DNA of 7,772 nucleotides. It comes from JALZVT01 sp964611345 (GTDB lineage: Bacteria > Pseudomonadota > Gammaproteobacteria > Pseudomonadales > Azotimanducaceae). This document shows, piece after piece, positions 1-6,700 of this stretch (its first letter is position 1; the number at the start of each line of letters is the position of its first letter). A model generated the notes under the pieces. That model was not told where the DNA came from and made no database searches. It was given only the letters and a program-made list of their open reading frames with translations. The position numbers and the translations under genes are program-made. The DNA is taken from positions 1 through 7,772 of the forward strand of contig CAZSYU010000142.1 of the NCBI GenBank assembly GCA_964611345.1, given 5' to 3'.

Positions 1-47
1 CTAGGCTTATGCGACCTGGCACTTGGTCCTGTCCCCATTTCTGAAGG
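1..47. other. Short non-coding edge, possible REP/RAYT-associated fragment
   Basis: These bases follow the stop codon of the minus-strand propeller gene and contain no open frame of note. Read on the minus strand they begin with a TGGGGACAGGACC-like run, which resembles the GGGGACAG-rich sequences often seen beside RAYT (Y1_Tnp family) genes in gammaproteobacteria; that resemblance is from memory and is not proven. A 4-bp inverted repeat (GACC at 13-16, GGTC at 25-28, 8-base loop) is present, but no T-tract follows it, so I do not call a terminator. The element, if real, is cut by the window edge. Confidence 0.2.
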
Positions 48-3000
48 CTACCGAACTGCTACGCTTGTTCGGCCTCTAATTTCGCCAGTTGAATCTACTA
101 TTTCGACGATCAGTCTGTTGCCCGCAGGATCAAAGCTCACGGGTGATTCGCTGCGTGCAAAAATAGAGAAGGTCGGAGCGGCGCCAGACCCTATTAGGGT
201 CGATACCAATGATGCTGGTGGATTCAGGCATGCACCCGTATCTGGTTGGGTTTCGCAAAGCAGAATGTCAGTGAGGGCCTGACCTGATGCTCGAGCGCGA
301 ACTCGCATGTCATCTGCCGCACCCAAATTGATACTCGCTACCGAGAAAGCACCAAAATCACCACTCGCTGGTAAATCTAGTACGCCGTCTCCACTCTGGG
401 TAGCGGCCAACGCAATAACGTCGGGAACCGAATCGGTGCTGGCAGTCAGCACGAAAGAGTTGATAGCGGGCAAGGTTGTCACCCGAGCACCGGATCGACA
501 ATCTGCCAACACCGGCATTTCTATCGCTTCGGTGGCTGCGTTAGTCTGTAGTTGAAGTATAAACGATTGGGGTTGTCCGGCTGACAGGTCAAACGCTGGG
601 TTATCCTCACCAATTGGGTTGTTGGTGAGCGGGTCGCTCAAGCGATAGGTTAGCGAAGTGCCGGGCGCAGCCAATCGCAACCTACAGTTGCTCACTTCGC
701 CGGTAGCAATTAGCGTCGCGAACAGGCTGTACGGGCTACCTACATTTACGCTTCGGCTGCTGGGAAGGACACTCGAAAACAAGTCAGCAGAGAACTCTTG
801 CGGCGCTATGCTGCGACGAAACACATTGAGGTTGTCGTTTGCGGGGTCTCCAAGGTTTGTCGAGAAACTCGTGAAGACAACAAAGGTACCATCGCGATTG
901 AGGTAAGCCTCGCCTGCTCCGTCGTTCGGCGGACCACCCGTACTCGACAAAGCAGCCCCTTCCAGCGCCGTTGTTGAACGTCGCCAAATATAGCCCTGGA
1001 AGTCATCTTCATCCGCTTTTGGACCCAAGTTGGTGGCATTAGTAACGAATGAAACCATAGAACCGTCACCAGCAATGGAATGCAAAAACAAGTTCCGACC
1101 ATCCGCGGGTTCGCCATCTTCCGACTGGCTGACGAGGCTAATCGAGCCGGTACTTAAGTCAGCATGATAAACTTGCGGTCTGTCGGCGGTAGCCACCAGA
1201 TTTTCTGCTTCGCTGGTAAAGGTAACCGCCGTTCCGTCGGCCGAGATAATTGGCCGTCGAGAATCGTCATCTCCAGGCTCACCGTCAACGCCGACCGTAA
1301 CCAAACTTGTACGGCCCGTTTCCCGGTCCCATAGCCAAATTTGATCGGATGGCCTGAACTCGGGTGTTAATGCGGGAGCAATAAGATCTGTTGAATCCGA
1401 CGAGAAAACCACATAGCGTCCAGTGGCATCGACACTCGGATCATCCGCATCACCATTCGCCCACTCTCCCTCAGTGTTTCGGCCCACAAGGTAATACTGA
1501 TTGAGCAAGGTATCAGCGAGATAAACGTTTGAGTTTGGCTCTGATTGACTAGGTAGATCTGAATAGTTGCCCACTGTTGTGAAGACAACCCAGCGTCCAT
1601 CACCACTGATATTGCCATCATCTACCCGAGCAGCTTGATTGGTATCTGGTAAAACATCGTTGACCCGAGCTATCGCATCGGTTTGCGTATCCACCAAGAA
1701 TAAATCACGGAGGCCATTGGTATCGTTGGCAACAAGGTCGCTAGCCGTAGACTCGATAAGCATGATACGCCCGTCATCCGACATCCCGACAAAGTTGTCG
1801 AACCCGGCAGAAGAATCGCTTACGCGAGATGGAAACAATAGCGACGCTCGGTCTGTATTCTCTTCGTAGATGTAAATTGGATTACCCCGATCCGATGTCT
1901 CGCCTGTCACTAAATCCCTTGCATCTGATTGAAATGCAACAACCGTCCCGTCAGCACTAATAGGCTGCCTACCAATAATCTCGCTGAAGCCGCCGGCAGC
2001 CCGGGTAGAGTACGAGTTTGCAAGAACTTCCTGCAGGGTGTTGTCAGATTGTCGCCGAATCCAATATTGGCGAGCACCAAAAGCATCTGAGTCGCGCAGT
2101 TGTTCGAACGCTATGTAACTTGAATCAGCATTCACAACCACGGATCGAGTGCTATCGCCCCCGTTTGTAACTCTGCTTAGTGAGTTAACCTCGAAGTTGT
2201 ACTGGTACAATTCGAAAACAGAAGTGTTTGCGTTTGGCAATAGATTACTGGCCAAGCTTAAGTAGTAAACCACTTCACCATCGGCGCGTACGTCTTGAAG
2301 GATTGATCGACTATTTGCTGGATCCCCAGCAACTGTGCGGGACGCGAGTTCTAGCGTTCCGTCGCGATAACGATATATGCTCTCGGAGGATACATTTGGT
2401 AGGAGATTCCCGGCGAACGACTGGAAGTAGACAGTGCTGCCGTCAGGGCTTACAAGACCTGACGACGAGTTTCTATCGCCCGCTCCGTTGCTTCCTGCAC
2501 TTATCAACTCAAGACTATTTGTGTTTAGATTCTTAAGGTAGATCTGAGAGATATTGACCGTATCGGTCATTGCAAAATTTGACGACGAACTCGAAAACGA
2601 GACGGATCCGCCATCAGCGCTTATTCTCGGAAAGAACGAACCCCGATCACCGCCGTTTCCGTTGGCATCGGTACTAACAAGAACCGTAGTCCCGCTCTCG
2701 ATGTCGAAACGAAAGATGTCATGTTGGCCGTTTACATCACCGGCAACCAGATTGCTGGCGCTAGACTGATACACCACATGAGTTCCATCGCCGCTAATTG
2801 AAACATTCGAAGAAGCCTGATTTGCAGGCGCGCCACTGCTCGACCGGCTAACGAGAGTAACGACACCTGTTTGCATATTTCGCAGATAGACCTGACTTCG
2901 ACTACTTCCATCTGAAAGTGTTTCCGCGACTAAAGACGACAAATTGAGTGCTTCGCTGGCAAACACAACAAAGCGGCCATCATCGCTCATTCCATCAAAT

Positions 3001-3389
3001 CCGGTGAGCGATCGACCGTCGGCAGGTACGCCGGCTGTATTTGTGCTGACCAGTTCCATTTGATCTGTCAGACGGTCGTAGCGATAGAGTTGGCCTCTAT
3101 TATTAGACAATGGGTCATCGGTGAGGTTGGATGCATTGGAATTAACCAACACGAATCGTCCGTCCGCGGTCAGAGCAGATAGGAACAGAGGGTCAGTGAT
3201 CTCTCGAGTTTCTATCGTGCCCTGCGACTGCACGCTAATAAGCAGTGTGTCTTCTGCGAGCGCAGGACGCCAATATATAGAACTGAGAAGAAACAGTATT
3301 ACCGCAACCATCCGCACGGCGTTCTCGGCACGATAAACTAAAGAGCTACTAGCTGGTTTGGATGTGTTTGTTAATGCAATTGACTGCAT
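48..3389 (-). CDS. Exported 14-repeat TolB/WD40-like (PD40) beta-propeller protein with C-terminal four-cysteine domain
   Basis: This 1113-residue protein is probably periplasmic or secreted. Residues 27-40 form a hydrophobic core after a long polar n-region, and ALA at 43-45 followed by ED gives a likely signal peptidase I site after A45. Residues 72-860 hold about 14 repeats of 50-60 residues built on the PD40 pattern: S-x-DG-x-x-V-x-F-x-S, then A-x-NL, then a Y/F-rich strand, TG, and LVS. Fourteen is what two seven-bladed propellers would need (inference). Residues 866-1113 are a separate domain with cysteines at 902, 964, 1045 and 1054, homologous to the N-terminus of the divergent neighbour. 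No cysteine occurs elsewhere in the mature chain. The start at 3389 is supported by AGGAG six bases upstream; the internal Met27 lacks such a site and would lose most of the n-region. No catalytic motif, lipobox or membrane anchor is seen. PD40 proteins usually bind protein or ligand; the actual partner is unknown. Confidence 0.93.
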   Translation of the reverse strand: MQSIALTNTSKPASSSLVYRAENAVRMVAVILFLLSSIYWRPALAEDTLLISVQSQGTIETREITDPLFLSALTADGRFVLVNSNASNLTDDPLSNNRGQLYRYDRLTDQMELVSTNTAGVPADGRSLTGFDGMSDDGRFVVFASEALNLSSLVAETLSDGSSRSQVYLRNMQTGVVTLVSRSSSGAPANQASSNVSISGDGTHVVYQSSASNLVAGDVNGQHDIFRFDIESGTTVLVSTDANGNGGDRGSFFPRISADGGSVSFSSSSSNFAMTDTVNISQIYLKNLNTNSLELISAGSNGAGDRNSSSGLVSPDGSTVYFQSFAGNLLPNVSSESIYRYRDGTLELASRTVAGDPANSRSILQDVRADGEVVYYLSLASNLLPNANTSVFELYQYNFEVNSLSRVTNGGDSTRSVVVNADSSYIAFEQLRDSDAFGARQYWIRRQSDNTLQEVLANSYSTRAAGGFSEIIGRQPISADGTVVAFQSDARDLVTGETSDRGNPIYIYEENTDRASLLFPSRVSDSSAGFDNFVGMSDDGRIMLIESTASDLVANDTNGLRDLFLVDTQTDAIARVNDVLPDTNQAARVDDGNISGDGRWVVFTTVGNYSDLPSQSEPNSNVYLADTLLNQYYLVGRNTEGEWANGDADDPSVDATGRYVVFSSDSTDLIAPALTPEFRPSDQIWLWDRETGRTSLVTVGVDGEPGDDDSRRPIISADGTAVTFTSEAENLVATADRPQVYHADLSTGSISLVSQSEDGEPADGRNLFLHSIAGDGSMVSFVTNATNLGPKADEDDFQGYIWRRSTTALEGAALSSTGGPPNDGAGEAYLNRDGTFVVFTSFSTNLGDPANDNLNVFRRSIAPQEFSADLFSSVLPSSRSVNVGSPYSLFATLIATGEVSNCRLRLAAPGTSLTYRLSDPLTNNPIGEDNPAFDLSAGQPQSFILQLQTNAATEAIEMPVLADCRSGARVTTLPAINSFVLTASTDSVPDVIALAATQSGDGVLDLPASGDFGAFSVASINLGAADDMRVRARASGQALTDILLCETQPDTGACLNPPASLVSTLIGSGAAPTFSIFARSESPVSFDPAGNRLIVEIVDSTGEIRGRTSVAVR
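51..794 (-). other. Shared four-cysteine domain, C-terminal copy (residues 866-1113)
   Basis: This segment aligns over its full length with residues 35-285 of the plus-strand protein. Conserved landmarks are LP-(S/T)-SRSV near the start, a DP-x-TN turn, QSF, a PV(S/P)DV(I/V)AL-like strand, GAF-x-VAS, the C-x-T-x-P-x-TG-x-C hairpin (1045-1054), and the closing NR-x-x-V then RG-x-TS-x-AVR. Four cysteines are kept in both copies, which suggests two disulfides in an oxidising compartment. I recall similar segments in exported proteins of gammaproteobacteria but can attach no family name. Confidence 0.8.
810..3176 (-). repeat. About 14 tandem PD40 propeller repeats (protein level)
   Basis: The repeat cores begin near residues 72, 133, 196, 256, 312, 366, 419, 477, 535, 594, 653, 715, 772 and 830. 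The clearest copy (196-250) has ISGDG, then SASNLVAGD with an NG turn, DIF, then a TG and LVST. Linkers often carry a G-x-PA(D/N) turn, as at residues 120-124, 186-190, 355-359 and 759-763. Repeats 6, 7 and 10 are the most diverged. The copies differ at the DNA level, so this is an old array and not a recent expansion. The count was made by eye and could be off by one. Confidence 0.8.
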
Positions 3390-3395
3390 CGCCTT

Positions 3396-3400
3396 CTCCT
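3396..3400 (-). promoter_or_regulatory. Ribosome binding site of the 14-repeat protein
   Basis: On the minus strand AGGAG lies six bases (AAGGCG) before the ATG at 3389-3387. This strong match fixes the start of the gene and argues against the internal Met27 start. Confidence 0.8.
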
Positions 3401-3473
3401 GAATCCTTTCTGTAACACTTCCTATTGCAGGACTAACCTTACAACAAGGAATACCTCTACCGTGGTACGCCCT

Positions 3474-3485
3474 GTGATCATTATG
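3474..3485. repeat. GTGATCAYTATG near-repeat, copy 1
   Basis: The 12-mer GTGATCATTATG matches 3712-3723 (GTGATCACTATG) at 11 of 12 positions in the same orientation. Copy 1 covers the best -10-like box of the minus-strand gene, and copy 2 lies at the translation start region of the plus-strand gene. A shared operator is possible; chance is also possible in a gap of this size. Confidence 0.3.
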
Positions 3486-3563
3486 TAAGCAGGATCAGCT
3501 TCAACACCCACCCCGATCCAGCGCTAAACGAAGCACATACACACCTGTACCTTTTTTCCAGAC

Positions 3564-3587
3564 GTTAGACGCAATTATAGGCGTAAC
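3564..3587. repeat. Imperfect inverted repeat in the divergent promoter region
   Basis: GTTA plus CGC (split by two bases) faces GCGTAAC across an 8-base A/T-rich centre. The position mid-gap suits an operator. It is not followed by a T-tract, so it is not a terminator. Confidence 0.3.
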
Positions 3588-3707
3588 ACTAGAGGTTGAT
3601 CGTCCGATCTACTTACAACCCGCCATAAAACCAGTGCTTAGGTTCAAGTACCATTGTAAAAGGAAAGAGTAATACCAACTCAGAATTGAGCTCTCTGAGC
3701 GAGGCCT

Positions 3708-3712
3708 GAGGG
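3708..3712 (+). promoter_or_regulatory. Ribosome binding site of the mini-ORF
   Basis: GAGGG lies eight bases before the ATG at 3721. It is better placed than the AGGGA (3737-3741) that sits nine bases before the ATG of the long gene. It suggests that ribosomes may first load at the mini-ORF. Confidence 0.4.
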
Positions 3713-3720
3713 TGATCACT

Positions 3721-3750
3721 ATGCAGGGATGTGAGCAGGGACGTGAATAG
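3721..3750 (+). CDS. Nine-codon mini-ORF (MQGCEQGRE) abutting the long plus-strand gene
   Basis: An ATG at 3721 opens nine codons that end in TAG at 3748-3750, directly before the ATG at 3751 and in the same frame. A GAGGG site precedes it at 8 bases. It could serve as a leader that couples translation to the next gene, or it may be a chance frame in the untranslated leader. The peptide resembles nothing I know. The frame stays open back to a TAA at 3670, without a better start. Confidence 0.3.
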   Translation: MQGCEQGRE

Positions 3751-6700
3751 ATGATGGAACTGTTCTGCGAGAGAAAGCCGGGGTTGCATAAACTAGGTCT
3801 CAGCGCCTTTTTCGTGGTCGCTGCATCGACAGCTCTCCCTGCCATTGCTCAAACCAGCATCGCGGCGGCTCTGCTACCGACAAGCCGCTCAGTGCAAGTC
3901 AACCAAGACGCCACCTTCTTTGCCACTATCATCAATGGCGGTTCTGAGACGGCCATATCTTGCAAAATTGAGCGAGACCCACGCATTAGTGGTCGCTTTA
4001 GCTATCAGACGACAGATCCAACCACTAACGAGGCACTCGGTGTCCCAAATACACCGGTAGATATCCCGCCGAATGGCTCCCAATCATTTGTGGTGAGTAT
4101 TTCCTCGAACGAAGTAGTTGCACCGATTGAATTTGAGCCGGGTTTCAGCTGCGATAACGCTGCAAGAGCGCCGGTGTTCCCCGGCATCAACACGTTATTG
4201 TTCTCTGCATCTGATACGCCGGTATCAGATGTGGTTGCCTTAGTTTCTAGTGCATCTGGTGCGGGCTTTTCTTTGCTTTCAAGCGAGCAAGGTTCCGGGG
4301 CCTTTGTGGTTGCGAGTGCCAATGTGGGGGCCCAAGGTACATTAACCATGCGTGCTCAGGCGGGCCCTAACAACGTGCCTGTGGATGTATTTGTCTGCCG
4401 GACGAACCCGTTAACGGGCGTATGTATGGTTGATCCCGTACCTAATGCGGTCGAGTTCTTTTCCGATGTTGACAGTACGGCGAGCTTTGCCGTGTTTTTG
4501 GTTGCACGCGAGGCTGTAGCGGAGGACGCGGCGCGGAACAGGGTGTTTGTAAGGTTCATTGATACAGACGGCGTCGTCCGTGGTTCTACAAGCCTGGCCG
4601 TTAGGATAAGAGATAGCCGTGATGCGCTGCCGCTTAGCCTGGACAACGTCGAAGTGGTTACGGATCAAATGCTGCGGCATCTTGGCGTTTTCCAGCGCTT
4701 AACAGACAGCAGCATAGCCGCGATGGGCGACCTGGATGGAAGAGCGAGTTTCGATCGGAGTTGTTTCGGTGGTGGCGGATCGGAAAGTCATGAGTTGATC
4801 GACAACGATGGCAGTCAATCTATCTCAGCCGGGGATGAATTTCTGAGTCGCTACGACAGGTGCCAGGAAACCAGTCTGTTTTTGGAAGGTCTGTCTGGGC
4901 AGACGCGCGTGTTGATCGATCAAATCTCTATTGCTGGTGGCGTGGGTTCGCTCGTAATTAGCGGTGATATTAGTACGCTTGGTCCAGTACTTTCCTTTTC
5001 CGATGGGGTTGGCGTAGATGGCCAGTCTGCATTTGAATACACGAGTCGTGACGATTTTGCCTCGTTGCGTCTGCTACCCAATGGCCTGCAGCCGGATTCG
5101 GGTTTTCGAGCAACTGATGGGTTGGGCGCCACAAACTATTCTGCGATTGACTTCGTACAGAGCCGGGAGGGAACCGATCCTTGGTCTATTCAGGTGGCCT
5201 ATGTGTTTGCCAGCGAGAGTTTTCGCGGGCGAGTCAATTGTTCAGCAGGAATGCTGACGGGTGGCGGTACTGGCCCGAATCCGCCGTCTACCGGAGAGCT
5301 TGTCTGTACTAGCGCTGATGGAACTGCACTTCTTCTTGATACGGCTGAACAAGAACTCCGATTGAATATTGGCCCGGCGGGCGATTTTTCTGCAGGCACT
5401 TCGAGTTACCTGTTGAGCAGGCTGGCTGCCCGCAATTTCAGGCTTGCTCCCCAGAGTACCTCGATCAATTCGGGCCTGGTGGATAATTTTCAACAAGAGA
5501 ACGTTGTCGATCGATCAGTGACCGTCACGGCCATGGTGGTTAGCGAGCTAACGAATCGCATTTATGTGTTAGACGAGGCATCGCTTTTGGTGATTGCTCC
5601 GGAGACACTCGAAATCGAGGAGAGCTTTCCATTGGGGGACAATGCCCGGACTCTTGCCATCACAGATGACGGTTCGCGACTATACATTGGCCGGGTGGGG
5701 GATTCCGAACTAAAGTCTTTTGACACCGTCGCAAGAACTTTTGGAGACTCAATTGATCTTGGGGTGGACGCCGTTGGCGAGCCCTATTTCCCCGTGCTGG
5801 TGGCGCCACTACCAGGGTCAACTCGTTCTCTCATAGTAGCCCGCAATGGCCAAAGCCAAGATACCTCTTCGAGAGTAAGCAGATACACGCGCTATGACGA
5901 CGGTGTTGCCGCTCCGAACACCGTTGAAATCAGAATAACCTTTCCCTCAGGTTTTGTGATGCCATCGGCCGAGCAGCTGTTGATTAGCGATCAAACCCGA
6001 ACTACGTCGTTTCGTGTTAATGAACTCGGCGTAGAGCGATCAGGGGAAGACTTTGACGGGTTCTTGGGCGCGTTGGGTGCCTTCAGCCTAACTGGGCCGA
6101 GTGGCACTTTGCTTGATGCGGATGGCCGGTTGGTTAACCTTGATCAGCGTCTGAAGATAGGTACTTATGCTGCCGGTTCGCTGAATTCGTCTGGCTTCCT
6201 GCAGGGGTTGATTGATCTTGAGTCCAATCGCCATTATGCGCTCAGCGGATCGCAACAGCTGGTGCTCAGCGTTCAAGATCAAGAGCGTTTTCAGCCGCTC
6301 GCTCAGTTCGAAACCGTGAATTTGAATAACTCGGCCGGGAGCTTTGAAGGTTTTGTTCAACTAGGGGATCGATTGGTGGCAGCCTTCAGGAACCGTTTAG
6401 TGGCGATGCCTGTTCCGCAGGTTGCACAGCAAGGTGTAGACGTATGTGCCTCATCACTTTTAAGCGAACTAAGCATAGACTCACAAGGTTACCTGCTCGA
6501 TTGCGATGTACGAGACATCGCTTATGTGTCGTCAACCGGTCAGTTTTTGTTGACGGTTCCAACCACCAGTCGACAAACCGCTGATCAAGTAGCCTTTGTA
6601 GATGCACAATCTGGGGCGCTGGATCGTTTAATGCCGGTAGGCTCTGGTCCAGAGCTGATCGACGTGTCTGCAGATGCACAAACGGGCTACCTGAGCTTCA

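Larger units (their letters stand above)
3390..3750. promoter_or_regulatory. Divergent control region between the two large genes
   Basis: This 361-bp gap must hold the promoters of both large genes. No convincing -35/-10 pair was found on either strand. The best single box is CATAAT on the minus strand (3485-3480), five of six matches to TATAAT, but with no TTGACA-like box at 16-18 bases. It lies inside GTGATCATTATG (3474-3485), which recurs with one mismatch at 3712-3723. GTGATCAC at 3712-3719 is a perfect palindrome. An imperfect inverted repeat (GTTA-ga-CGC at 3564-3572, GCGTAAC at 3581-3587) surrounds an A/T-rich centre. A 6-bp hairpin (CTCAGA 3679-3684, TCTGAG 3694-3699) lies just upstream of the mini-ORF ribosome site. 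Which regulator acts here cannot be read from the sequence. Confidence 0.55.

Noticed and set aside
13..28. GACC/GGTC inverted repeat as a terminator for the minus-strand gene
   Set aside because: The stem has only four base pairs with an 8-base loop and no T-tract on the minus strand.
2228..2536. Plus-strand open frame of 102 codons inside the 14-repeat gene
   Set aside because: It is antisense to well-formed PD40 repeats, and its translation shows no domain. The opposite strand explains the sequence fully.
3473..3489. CRP-like site (TGTGA half-site)
   Set aside because: Only the left half TGTGA is present; the right half does not match TCACA at the proper spacing.
3609..3845. Minus-strand open frame of 78 codons across the divergent gap and the start of the long plus-strand gene
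   Set aside because: It overlaps the signal-peptide region of a convincing gene on the other strand, no signal or family pattern is seen in it, and its composition looks random.
4005..4349. Minus-strand open frame of 114 codons inside the plus-strand gene
   Set aside because: It is the complement of the four-cysteine domain, which is confirmed by homology to the neighbour gene. The antisense frame has no support.
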